Shown here in pieces: positions 52,053 to 60,408 of a DNA stretch of 64,000 nucleotides. Position 1 is the first letter of the stretch. The number at the start of each line of letters is the position of its first letter. The position numbers and the translations under genes were made by a program. The notes beneath the pieces are model-generated. The model ran no database searches. It worked only from the letters and a program-made list of their open reading frames with translations, and was not told where the DNA came from. The DNA is taken from contig DIYO01000001.1 of assembly GCA_002427755.1 (NCBI GenBank), positions 1,178,001-1,242,000 on the forward strand, written 5' to 3'. Source of the stretch: Roseivirga sp. UBA6052. Its GTDB lineage: Bacteria; Bacteroidota; Bacteroidia; Cytophagales; Cyclobacteriaceae.

Positions 52053-54475
52053 TCGTATCTTAATGAGTCAACTGGATTGTTCTTAGCAGCACCAACTGAC
52101 TTTATACTTATTGTTAAAAATGAGATCAAAGCAAGCGCTAATCCACCAATTAAAAAGTACCAGATTTTCATGTCAATATGGAACGCAAAGTTCTGTAGCC
52201 ACTCTCCCATAACAAGATATACTAAACCACTGGCCAGCACAAATGCGATTAAAATCAAAGCCATAAAATCTCTAGAGATTAGAAAAACAATACTTCTAAT
52301 TGAAGCACCCAGTACTTTTCTAATACCAATTTGCTTTTTTAACTGGGTGGCGAGCAAAGTAGTCATTGAAAAAAGTCCAAGACAAGCCAAAATAATGCTT
52401 AAAGAAGCAAACGATAGAAATACTTGACTTAGGGTTCTCTCAGATCTATACAATTGTTCTATTGTTTGGTCTAAAAAGAAATAATCGAACGAAGAGTTTG
52501 GTGTAAATGACCTCCACTCTTCTTCAATAGCACTCATAGATTCCATCAAATTGCCAGGTGCTAAACTCACGGTTAATTTAGATTGCATGTAAGGCTGATC
52601 TTTAGGTATCACACTGATGATGACAGGATCGATATCACTGTGTAGCGATGCAAAATTGAAGTCTTTAACAATTCCTATCACTCTACCTTCGTGGAGCTTT
52701 TGAAAAGAGCCTTCTTTGGTCAAACTACCCATAAATAGCTTTTGGTTTAAGTTACTTTCAGACCAACCGAGTTTCAACGCGGCCGTTTCATTAATCAAAT
52801 AAGAAGCTGAATCGGTGCCAAGATTTGGGTCAAAATTTCTTCCTTTCAGAATTTCAAAATCATAGAGATCAGCAAAATCCAGATCGGTCTCCAAACGCAT
52901 AAATACTCTACTGTTGTCAGCAGTCTCACCTTCTGCCAAAACATTGTAATCGTAAAAACCTTCATGCCCAGGAATCCTTGATGAAACTGCAGCACCTGTG
53001 ACTTGAGACAACTGTTCGATTCTATCTTTAAGTGCCTTTATTCTATTTTGGTCAGGATAATTCTTTACCTCAATCACTACTTTTTGCTCTGTATTAAAAC
53101 CTAGCGATTTGTTCTGCATATAACTAAGTTGGAAGTATATAATCAGAGTAGCTATTATCAATGTAGCAGATATTCCGAACTGAAATGTTATTAGTACTTT
53201 CTTAAAAGAATTAGCCAGTTTACTCTTTTTGGCCAAACTCCCTTTGAGAATAGAAACTGGTGAGAAACCGGACAAGAATAGTGCTGGGTAGAATCCAGAA
53301 GCTAATCCTAAAAAAATAGATACACCTATGGTCAGCGAAGCAATAATAGGTAAGTTGACTAGACCCAAACTGAGTGATTTCCCAGTTACTTGATTGAATG
53401 TTGGTAAGGCCAATAGAAATATTGTAAAACCTAAAAGCCCTGACATGAATGACACAATCAATGACTCGCTCAAATACTGTATGATTATTTGTTTTCTGCT
53501 AGCACCAAAAACCTTCCTTACTCCAACTTCTTCGGACCTGCTAATAGACTTAGCCAAAGAGAGGTTGGTGAAATTTACTGATGCAATTAGTAAAATCAGA
53601 ATTGCTGAAATAGCCAAAACAGTTAGATACGTTCTATTTATGGGCTTTCCTATTTCATTTGCATGACTGGTACTAGTGTGTATGGATGTAAGCGGTTGTA
53701 GTTGGTAATTTCTTTGTGTCACAATGCGTTGGCCTAAGTATTTGGTTATCATAGATGGAAATTTGGCTTCAACATCTGACACACTTACCGTACCTGGTAA
53801 CTTAACGTAAGTATACATTGGTGGCCAATACCAATTATTAAACATCCACCCGCCCTGTAATTGCCTTAAGGAAAGAAAAGAAGCAACGAAGTCGAATTGT
53901 AAATGGGAGTTTTGTGGGATATCTTCAAGTATACCTGTAACCTTAAAGTCGTATTGACCATTAATCTTAAGGCTTCTACCAATTGGATTCTCACTACCAA
54001 AATATTTTTCAGCAGATGACTCTGTGAGTACAACTGAAAATGGCTCAGATAATGTTTTATCAGGACTACCTTGAAGAAGATTAAAGTCCAATACATTCCA
54101 GAGTGTAGAGTCAGCAAAAGCAAACCTATCCTCTTCGAATGAGAGATCAGGACCATAGTCAACAGTGACCTCCTCTTCAAAATGGATTCTCACAAAAGCT
54201 TCGAATTCAGGGAAATCGCTTTTTAGCGCTGGACCAATAGCGCTATAAGCATTTGCAAGTAGAGATTCTTCTCCTTCATTGTAATTGACTTCGGTAACAC
54301 GATATATTCTTTCATAATCAGAATGAAATTTATCGAAAGACTGCTCGTCTCTTACAAATAAAACAATGAGTAAAAAGCCAGCAATACCAACAGAAAGGCC
54401 AAATACATTGATGAATGATTGAAATTTGTCGTTAACGAAGAAACGCCAGGCGACTATAAGGTTTTTCTTAAACAT
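52049..54475 (-). CDS. FtsX-like ABC permease with two MacB/FtsX units (823-residue type)
   Basis: From the ATG at 54475 about 808 residues; a TTG-initiated extension to 54520 is less likely. Starts KKNLIVAWRFFVNDKFQSFINVFGLSVGIAGFLLIVLFVRDEQSFDKFH, the typical start of Bacteroidota antimicrobial-peptide-type ABC permeases. It has an MacB periplasmic domain, an FtsX domain near 290-450 (VGVRKVFGASRKQIIIQYLSESL), a second MacB region and a second FtsX domain near 690-800 (KKQIGIRKVLGASIRSIVFLISRDF). No ATPase gene is present here, so an unlinked one must serve it. First gene of the permease-LytS-LytTR operon. Confidence 0.9.
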   Translation of the reverse strand: MFKKNLIVAWRFFVNDKFQSFINVFGLSVGIAGFLLIVLFVRDEQSFDKFHSDYERIYRVTEVNYNEGEESLLANAYSAIGPALKSDFPEFEAFVRIHFEEEVTVDYGPDLSFEEDRFAFADSTLWNVLDFNLLQGSPDKTLSEPFSVVLTESSAEKYFGSENPIGRSLKINGQYDFKVTGILEDIPQNSHLQFDFVASFLSLRQLQGGWMFNNWYWPPMYTYVKLPGTVSVSDVEAKFPSMITKYLGQRIVTQRNYQLQPLTSIHTSTSHANEIGKPINRTYLTVLAISAILILLIASVNFTNLSLAKSISRSEEVGVRKVFGASRKQIIIQYLSESLIVSFMSGLLGFTIFLLALPTFNQVTGKSLSLGLVNLPIIASLTIGVSIFLGLASGFYPALFLSGFSPVSILKGSLAKKSKLANSFKKVLITFQFGISATLIIATLIIYFQLSYMQNKSLGFNTEQKVVIEVKNYPDQNRIKALKDRIEQLSQVTGAAVSSRIPGHEGFYDYNVLAEGETADNSRVFMRLETDLDFADLYDFEILKGRNFDPNLGTDSASYLINETAALKLGWSESNLNQKLFMGSLTKEGSFQKLHEGRVIGIVKDFNFASLHSDIDPVIISVIPKDQPYMQSKLTVSLAPGNLMESMSAIEEEWRSFTPNSSFDYFFLDQTIEQLYRSERTLSQVFLSFASLSIILACLGLFSMTTLLATQLKKQIGIRKVLGASIRSIVFLISRDFMALILIAFVLASGLVYLVMGEWLQNFAFHIDMKIWYFLIGGLALALISFLTISIKSVGAAKNNPVDSLRYE

Positions 54476-54613
54476 AATTTGAGTTTTTAAGAAGGTACCT
54501 GACAATTGAAATGGACTCAAAAATTCTAGACGATCTAAGCTGAATAATCGACAAAACCGGAGTGCCAGTCGATCACTTTAGATAAGATTTAGTGAGTATT
54601 CCATGAATTAACT

Positions 54614-54621
54614 TACCTTCG
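54614..54621 (+). promoter_or_regulatory. Possible -7 element for the carbamoyltransferase cluster (TACCTTCG)
   Basis: One mismatch to TAnnTTTG, 29 bp before the ATG at 54651. No good -33 element. Confidence 0.35.
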
Positions 54622-54650
54622 TGGCAAATAGGAATACAGCATAACTAACT

Positions 54651-56510
54651 ATGAGAATTCTTGGAATTTCGGCTTATTACCATGATTCTGCGGCTGCTTT
54701 AATAAAGGATGGAGAAATTGTTGCTGCCGCACAAGAAGAGCGCTTTACGCGTAAGAAGCACGATGCCTCATTCCCTTCAAATGCCATTCAATTCTGCCTT
54801 GATTTCGAGGGCATCTCAATAGATCAATTAGACGCCATAGCTTTTTACGATAAGCCCTTACTAAAGTTCGAAAGGCTACTCGAAACATACTACACATTTG
54901 CGCCCAAAGGGGTACCCTCGTTCATAACCTCTATGCCCGTCTGGATAAAGGAGAAAATGTTCTTGAAAAGACTGATTAAAGAGGAAATTGAAAAAATTGG
55001 TGGTGCAGATATTAAAAAACTTAAATTCTTATTTCCTGAACATCACTTGTCTCATGCAGCGAGTGCCTTCTACCCTTCCAATTTTGAAGATGCTGCCATT
55101 CTAACCATTGATGGTGTAGGTGAATGGGCAACAGCCTCAATTTGTCACGGAAAAGGAAAAGAAATTAAAATTCTCAAGGAGTTAAAGTTCCCCCATTCTT
55201 TAGGTCTGCTGTATTCTGCATTCACCTATTTCTTAGGTTTTAAAGTTAATTCTGGTGAATACAAACTGATGGGATTAGCACCTTATGGTAATGAAAGCGA
55301 TAGAACCGCACAATTTGTAGAAACTATTAAGGAGCATCTGATTAAAATCTATGATGACGGATCCATTTGGTTAGACCAGAAGTATTTTAATTATGCCACT
55401 GGGCTCAGAATGGTTTTTGATAAAAAATGGGAAAAGCTATTCGGTATTACCAGAAGAACTTCTGAGTCAAAGTTCGAGCAGGTGCACTGCGATTTGGCCT
55501 TAGCCATTCAAAAAGTGACGGAAGAAGTGGTTATAAAAATGGCTCAAGAGGCACAAAGACTCACGGGTTCAAAAAACCTATGCATGGCAGGAGGGGTTGC
55601 ACTCAATTGTGTAGCAAATGGTAAAATCCTCAATGAAAAGATTTTTAAAAACTTATTCTTCCAACCTGCCTCAGGAGATGCTGGAGGTTCTATAGGCTGC
55701 GCATTAGCTGCTTATCATATAAAATTTAATCAAGAAAGAATCTATTCTGACAAAGCAGATTTAATGCAAGGTTCCTACCTCGGTCCCAAGTTTGAAGATA
55801 GTGAGGTAGAGAAACTCATCAATAAATACGATGCTGTCGGGTCACATCATAACGAGATTGCTGAATTGACAAAAAAGGCTGCCGTACTTCTAGCAAACGA
55901 CAATGTAATTGGCTGGATGCAAGATCGAATGGAATTTGGCCCTCGTGCTTTAGGGGGAAGAAGTATACTTGGGGACCCTAGAAATCCTGAAAATCAAAAG
56001 AAGTTAAACCTGAAGATTAAATACCGAGAATCTTTTAGGCCCTTTGCTCCTTCTGTCCTAGCGGAAGACGCAAAATCTCATTTCAAGCTAGAGGAAGATT
56101 CTCCTTATATGCTCATTGTTCAACCGGTTATTGATGACATTAGAAATGAAAAACCGGTTGGTTATGATGATATGGATATAAAGGAGAAACTATATTTTGA
56201 GAGGTCTTCGCTCCCTTCCATTACACACATAGATTATTCAGCTCGTATTCAAACTGTTCATCAAGAAACTAATCCTAAATACCACCAATTACTTGAAGCA
56301 TTTAAGAAAGAAACTGGAATAGGGATGCTAATTAATACCAGTTTCAATGTAAGAGGAGAACCTATTGTGTGCACACCTGAAGATGCTTATCGCTGTTTTA
56401 TGCGTACTGAAATGGATTACTTGGTGATAGGAAACTATATTTTCGATAAAACAAAACAACCAAATTTTGAAGACACCGGAGACTTCAAAGAAGAATTCAA
56501 ACTCGACTAG
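54651..56510 (+). CDS. NodU/CmcH (SxtI-like) carbamoyltransferase
   Basis: 619 residues. N-terminal Kae1/TsaD-like ATP-binding part: MRILGISAYYHDSAAALIKDGEIVAAAQEERFTRKKHD, metal-binding EHHLSHAASAFYPSNFEDAAILTIDGVGEWATAS, and LCMAGGVALNCVANGKI. C-terminal carbamoyltransferase part (about 410-600): MQDRMEFGPRALGGRSILGDPRNP and NTSFNVRGEPIVCTPEDAYRCF. The enzyme makes carbamoyl-AMP from carbamoyl phosphate and ATP and moves the carbamoyl group to a hydroxyl of an acceptor. Acceptor unknown. It is the first gene of a tight set with an SGNH protein, DUF5989 and SxtJ; see findings. Confidence 0.95.
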   Translation: MRILGISAYYHDSAAALIKDGEIVAAAQEERFTRKKHDASFPSNAIQFCLDFEGISIDQLDAIAFYDKPLLKFERLLETYYTFAPKGVPSFITSMPVWIKEKMFLKRLIKEEIEKIGGADIKKLKFLFPEHHLSHAASAFYPSNFEDAAILTIDGVGEWATASICHGKGKEIKILKELKFPHSLGLLYSAFTYFLGFKVNSGEYKLMGLAPYGNESDRTAQFVETIKEHLIKIYDDGSIWLDQKYFNYATGLRMVFDKKWEKLFGITRRTSESKFEQVHCDLALAIQKVTEEVVIKMAQEAQRLTGSKNLCMAGGVALNCVANGKILNEKIFKNLFFQPASGDAGGSIGCALAAYHIKFNQERIYSDKADLMQGSYLGPKFEDSEVEKLINKYDAVGSHHNEIAELTKKAAVLLANDNVIGWMQDRMEFGPRALGGRSILGDPRNPENQKKLNLKIKYRESFRPFAPSVLAEDAKSHFKLEEDSPYMLIVQPVIDDIRNEKPVGYDDMDIKEKLYFERSSLPSITHIDYSARIQTVHQETNPKYHQLLEAFKKETGIGMLINTSFNVRGEPIVCTPEDAYRCFMRTEMDYLVIGNYIFDKTKQPNFEDTGDFKEEFKLD

Positions 56511-57660
56511 AAAAACCAAATTCGCAGCATTTGGAGTCGGAATTGTATTTGCCTTTATTCTTTTAGAGGTGATGACAAGGTTGTTGCTTGTTGTCAATCC
56601 TGACCTTATTTCATTTGAAGAGCAAGACAAAGAGTTCTTGGTAGAAAACCCCTATTGGAAAATCTGGCACTACCCTAACAATCAAGTACGTCATCAAAAA
56701 GCTTGCTTTGATGCTGCTTATAGTACCAACTCTTGGGGAATGAAAGGAGATGAAGTTGATACTTCTAAATTCTCAATTGCCCTGATTGGTGACTCCTATA
56801 TAGAGGGTTATGGGGAGTCAAACGAAACGAGTATGGCTTATTATCTAGATAGCCTAACTGGTGCTGATATTGAAATTCTGAACTTTGGTACAAGTGGCGG
56901 TTTTGGCACAGTGCATCAATACGCGATTTATGAGAATTTTGCCAAGTATTTCAAACCTGATGTCGTAGCACTATTCTTTCTCTCCTACAATGACTTATAT
57001 GATAACGTAAATGCCATTTCAGAAGGATTATTAGACGAAGACTATAATTACACTTTCCAAAGAACGTCAAACTTGAATGAGGTTGAACAAATGCTTAACA
57101 GCATGCCAGAACCTGAAGAAAGAGAAACAAGAAAAGGTTGGTTTGTATCCTTGAAACTTATTGGTAAAGGAATTAAATCTCTCGAAGTTGCTGCTCAATA
57201 CATGATCAATACTCGAGTAGAAATGAAGGGGGCATTGGGTGAAGTGCTTAACCCACAACAAACTGAAACTCTAACCAAAGGATACGAAATTTTCAACCAG
57301 TCGCTGAAGGATCTTAAAGAAGCCATTGAAAGAGATGGTAGCAAGTTCGTTTTAGTTCAGATTCCAACACCTTATCAAGTCGATGAGAATTGGTTAAACA
57401 TCAACGGAAGAAAACTAGATGCAGAACTAAGACCAGACTTACCCAATGAAAAAGTAAACGCTATTGCTTCTGAATTAGATATAGAAGTGCTAGACCTACT
57501 ACCAGCAGCCCAAGCATATATTAAGCAAGAAGAATTATCTTATCCTTATCTTTACCATCCTTGTGATGCACACATGAGTGGAGAAGGTAATTTCTGGTTT
57601 GCAACTCAAGTAAATAACTATTTAGAATCTAAAGGATTAATGAATAATGGAGTTTATTAA
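56467..57660 (+). CDS. SGNH/GDSL-type hydrolase-like membrane-anchored protein
   Basis: 397 residues from a TTG that overlaps the carbamoyltransferase by 44 bp (no ATG occurs before residue 37). A membrane helix spans about 18-42 (KFAAFGVGIVFAFILLEVMTRLLLVV). The SGNH block I is SIALIGDSYIEGYGESN (Ser in GDSY), with Gly in NFGTSGGFGTVHQ, the Asn in FFLSYNDLYDN, and the D-x-x-H pair in YHPCDAHMSGEG. All four blocks are present, so esterase or acyltransferase activity on a periplasmic glycan or lipid is likely. Confidence 0.85.
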   Translation: MKTPETSKKNSNSTRKTKFAAFGVGIVFAFILLEVMTRLLLVVNPDLISFEEQDKEFLVENPYWKIWHYPNNQVRHQKACFDAAYSTNSWGMKGDEVDTSKFSIALIGDSYIEGYGESNETSMAYYLDSLTGADIEILNFGTSGGFGTVHQYAIYENFAKYFKPDVVALFFLSYNDLYDNVNAISEGLLDEDYNYTFQRTSNLNEVEQMLNSMPEPEERETRKGWFVSLKLIGKGIKSLEVAAQYMINTRVEMKGALGEVLNPQQTETLTKGYEIFNQSLKDLKEAIERDGSKFVLVQIPTPYQVDENWLNINGRKLDAELRPDLPNEKVNAIASELDIEVLDLLPAAQAYIKQEELSYPYLYHPCDAHMSGEGNFWFATQVNNYLESKGLMNNGVY

Positions 57661-57796
57661 AGACCTCTTTCAATTTCTAAAACAGCGCAAAAAGTTCTGG
57701 CTTGTACCCATGATCATTGTGCTTCTGTTGTTTGGTCTCATCATTGTTATTGGTGGTAGCTCAGCTATAGCTCCATTCATTTACACTATTTTCTAG
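57647..57796 (+). CDS. DUF5989 (SxtK-like) single-helix membrane protein, 49 residues
   Basis: ATG 57647 to TAG 57794-57796, overlapping the SGNH stop by 14 bp. The product MEFIKDLFQFLKQRKKFWLVPMII...APFIYTIF has an amphipathic basic start, one membrane helix and the closing APFIYT(I/L)F of the DUF5989 family. In cyanobacterial saxitoxin clusters and elsewhere, DUF5989 genes (SxtK) occur beside carbamoyltransferase and SxtJ genes. Too short for most gene finders. Function unknown. Confidence 0.85.
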   Translation: MEFIKDLFQFLKQRKKFWLVPMIIVLLLFGLIIVIGGSSAIAPFIYTIF

Positions 57797-57797
57797 G

Positions 57798-58172
57798 ATG
57801 AAGGAAAGAGAAGTAAAATCCATTCTGGTAATTGTTGTAGGGCTGTTAGTCTTTTACACTTATTTCTTAGTGCGCAAAGACAATAGTATTGATGCATTAC
57901 TCTATGCGGCTTTGGGTATAGGCTTTTTTAGTCTATTAATACCAAAAGTAGGTCAAGGCATTGTTTGGGTTTGGTATAAAATCGCTGAAATACTAGGCTG
58001 GATTAACTCAAGGATTCTACTTAGCCTATTGTACTTCTTATTCTTAACACCGCTATCTTTTCTTTACAGACTCTTTAAAAAGAATAGTCTAGATCTTAAA
58101 GCTCCTGAAAAGAGTATTTATGAAGAGAGAAACTACACTTATAAAGCAGAGGACTTAGACAATCCTTGGTAA
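57798..58172 (+). CDS. SxtJ-like membrane protein
   Basis: 124 residues with two to three hydrophobic helices (SILVIVVGLLVFYTYFLV; ALLYAALGIGFFSLLIP; ILLSLLYFLFLTPLSFLYRLF) and a polar C-terminus ending LDNPW. The helix pattern with VWVWYKIAEILGWINSRILLSLLYFLFLTPLSFLYR is that of SxtJ. It begins 1 bp after the DUF5989 stop, so it is one transcript with the carbamoyltransferase. Probably a membrane partner or anchor for that enzyme. Role inferred only from context. Confidence 0.82.
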   Translation: MKEREVKSILVIVVGLLVFYTYFLVRKDNSIDALLYAALGIGFFSLLIPKVGQGIVWVWYKIAEILGWINSRILLSLLYFLFLTPLSFLYRLFKKNSLDLKAPEKSIYEERNYTYKAEDLDNPW

Positions 58173-58173
58173 A

Positions 58174-58734
58174 TCACCCTTCTATTTCTTTACAAAGCTG
58201 ATCATACCAAGCCTCACCGTATTTTCTAACCAAGGCGTCTTTTAAAAATTTGTAAACCGGTACACCTAGTTTACTTCCAAGAGTACATGCTGCCGAACAG
58301 ATATCCCACCTGTCGTAATTCAAGGCCTCATAGTGGTCGTATTTAGTTATACGAATAGGATATAAATGACATGAAATCGGTTTTTTAAAATCTGTTTTAC
58401 CATCTAAATAGGCTTGCTCAATACCGCACTTCAAGACTTTATTTTCATCATAAATGGCAAATGCGCACTCCTTGCCATTGATAGTAGTGGTGGAATAATC
58501 GCCTTCAAAATCTTTTATATAAAGCCCTTCCTTTTCAATGGCCTTTTTGCCTTCATCAGACAAATACGGTTTGACAGCCTCATACGCTTTTGCCAATTCT
58601 TGGAGCTCTGATTCTTCTAAGGGAGCACCAAGATCTCCCTCCACACAGCAAGCCCCTTTACATGCGTTTAAATCGCACACAAAGAATTGCTCTTTTATAT
58701 CGTCACTCAATACTTGGTCTTCTAAGAGAATCAT
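58174..58734 (-). CDS. DUF3109 family protein (cysteine-rich, YkgJ-like)
   Basis: 186 residues. Cys-rich pattern DLNACKGACCVEGDLGAPL, ECAF, LKCGIEQAYLDGK, ISCHLYPIRITKY, RWDICSAAC as in DUF3109, a family related to zinc/iron-cluster YkgJ proteins. Role unknown. It converges with the SxtJ gene with 1 bp between them, so it is not part of the plus-strand unit. Probable promoter TATTTTTG at 58776-58783. Confidence 0.88.
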   Translation of the reverse strand: MILLEDQVLSDDIKEQFFVCDLNACKGACCVEGDLGAPLEESELQELAKAYEAVKPYLSDEGKKAIEKEGLYIKDFEGDYSTTTINGKECAFAIYDENKVLKCGIEQAYLDGKTDFKKPISCHLYPIRITKYDHYEALNYDRWDICSAACTLGSKLGVPVYKFLKDALVRKYGEAWYDQLCKEIEG

Positions 58735-58744
58735 AAATTTTATC

Positions 58745-58783
58745 TACTTTTGGAGTCTCAAAAATGCAGCTTCTACAAAAATA
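58745..58783. promoter_or_regulatory. Divergent -7 boxes between DUF3109 and the first FkbM gene
   Basis: Minus strand TATTTTTG at 58776-58783 (for DUF3109, about 40 bp before its ATG) and plus strand TACTTTTG at 58745-58752 (for the FkbM gene, giving an about 85-nt leader) both match TAnnTTTG exactly. Neither has an ideal -33 partner. Confidence 0.45.
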
Positions 58784-58842
58784 GAAAGGCATTTTTCAAA
58801 ATGTAATTTTTACGTGAATGATACATTCAAATTCTTGAATCC

Positions 58843-59559
58843 ATGAACTTTAATTTGAGATTAAAAACCCTTTATCGTTTTTGGAATTTTAGACTTCGTT
58901 CAGAAAAAGAATCTGTTCAATACTTATTATCAAGGGATTTAGAAGGTTCTACTGCTTTAGACATTGGAGCCAACAAAGGGGTGTACACCTATTGGTTATC
59001 AAAAAAGGTTGGGAAGAAAGGGCAAGTCTTCTCATTTGAACCGCAACCTGAATTAGGTGACTTCTTAGAAGAATCAAAAAAGGCATTCGGATTGAATAAC
59101 GTAACAATTGTGAATAAAGGCCTTTCATCAAAAGCTAGCGCTATGAAGCTCTACAGAAGAAAAGTAGGTGACGGAGCTGCTATGATTGCCACTGAAAACA
59201 ATAAGCTTTTTGATCCTACAGGTAAAGAAGAAGTAAATGTACAAGTGGATAGACTTGATGACTTTATTGCCAAACATGATATAGAAAAACTGTCTTTTAT
59301 AAAGTGTGACGTTGAAGGCCATGAATTGGATGTTTTTAAAGGCGGTTTAGAGACGTTAAAAAAGCATAAGCCTACGCTTCTCTTCGAATGTCATCATGAA
59401 GAAGTAAAAGAGGGTGAAGTATTCGGATTGTTAGAAAGTATCGGATATGAAGGCTTCTTTTTTAACGCAGACAAAAAAGTGCCAGCGAAGGAATTTGAAA
59501 GCGTTCCTTATCCAAGAACTGATAATCATAGGAATTACGTTTTTGTAGCCAAGAACTAA
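58843..59559 (+). CDS. FkbM family SAM-dependent methyltransferase (1)
   Basis: 238 residues. SAM-binding motif I TALDIGANKGVYTYWLSKKVG, acidic FEPQPELGDFL, then SFIKCDVEGHELDVFKGG and LLFECHHEE, the FkbM signature. O-methylation of a sugar or polyketide-type hydroxyl is the family activity. It is a close paralogue of the 62045 gene (shared N-terminal FNL...LYR..., GxNKG/AHKG, FEPQP). Confidence 0.9.
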   Translation: MNFNLRLKTLYRFWNFRLRSEKESVQYLLSRDLEGSTALDIGANKGVYTYWLSKKVGKKGQVFSFEPQPELGDFLEESKKAFGLNNVTIVNKGLSSKASAMKLYRRKVGDGAAMIATENNKLFDPTGKEEVNVQVDRLDDFIAKHDIEKLSFIKCDVEGHELDVFKGGLETLKKHKPTLLFECHHEEVKEGEVFGLLESIGYEGFFFNADKKVPAKEFESVPYPRTDNHRNYVFVAKN

Positions 59560-59578
59560 TTGGAACTGAGACTTTGTA

Positions 59579-60340
59579 ATGGAGACAAAAATTTCCGGAG
59601 TCATTATTACCTTCAATGAAGAAGAAAATATCGAGCGATGTATTCAATCGCTTCAAGAGGTTTGTGATGAAATCCTCGTAGTAGACTCTTTTTCTACTGA
59701 TTCGACTCCTGAAATTGTTACTCGACTAGGTGCTAGATTAATTCAGAATAAGTGGACAGGCTTTCTGAATCAGAAAAACTTTGCTCAAGCGCAAGCGGCT
59801 AATCACATGGTCCTTCAACTTGATGCAGATGAAGAACTTTCTGAAGCGCTTAAATCATCCATTCTTGAGGTTAAAAAAAATCTGAATCAAGATGGATACT
59901 CTTTTAATCGGTTCACTAAGTTTCTGGGCAAATGGATAAAACATTCAGGGTGGTATCCAGACACAAAACTGAGGCTTTATGATAGACGAAAAGGAAAGTG
60001 GAGCGGATTAGACCCTCACCCGGAGGTTTTAATGAAAGACGGACGTATATCCCATATTCAAGGAGATCTCCTTCATCACTCGTTTAAAACAGCCAGTGAG
60101 TTTATTCAGCAATCAGCTAATTATGCCTTTCAGTCTGCTCATGCCATGTATGCCCTAAACAAACCATTTAATTGGTCTAAAGTATTGGTTAGCCCCATTT
60201 TTAGATTTATTAAGGACTTTGTTGTAAGAGGAGGTATAAGAGACGGGTTTGAGGGATTGCTAATTTGCGTAGCAAATGGATATTACACTTTTCTCAAATA
60301 CATGTACCTCAGACAATTGTATAAAGGAAAACAGATTTGA
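59579..60340 (+). CDS. Family 2 glycosyltransferase, WaaE/KdtX-like
   Basis: 253 residues. N-terminal GT2 domain KISGVIITFNEEENIERCIQSL, EILVVDSFSTDSTPEI and QLDADEELS (metal-binding DAD). The C-terminal half (about 130-253, HSGWYPDTKLRLYDRRKGKWSGLDPHPEVLM) is that of lipopolysaccharide-core beta-glucosyltransferases. It acts at the cytoplasmic face on a lipid-linked or core acceptor. 19 bp after the first FkbM gene. Confidence 0.9.
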   Translation: METKISGVIITFNEEENIERCIQSLQEVCDEILVVDSFSTDSTPEIVTRLGARLIQNKWTGFLNQKNFAQAQAANHMVLQLDADEELSEALKSSILEVKKNLNQDGYSFNRFTKFLGKWIKHSGWYPDTKLRLYDRRKGKWSGLDPHPEVLMKDGRISHIQGDLLHHSFKTASEFIQQSANYAFQSAHAMYALNKPFNWSKVLVSPIFRFIKDFVVRGGIRDGFEGLLICVANGYYTFLKYMYLRQLYKGKQI

Positions 60341-60408
60341 AACTAAGAGTTCTCTTCAGAAAAACTGAAGGTTAAACTGGAGTTGCTCTACATAGATAGA
60401 AAAAGCCG

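Noticed and set aside
54651..58172. Saxitoxin-type toxin biosynthesis
   Set aside because: Only the carbamoyltransferase, SxtJ-like and DUF5989 genes match; the polyketide-like synthase, amidinotransferase and other tailoring enzymes are absent, and these three families are widespread outside toxin clusters.
59873..59880. A8 run in the WaaE-like gene, and a similar A8 at about 38456-38463
   Set aside because: Poly-A of this length is common in AT-rich coding sequence and encodes ordinary Lys codons; weak evidence for phase variation.
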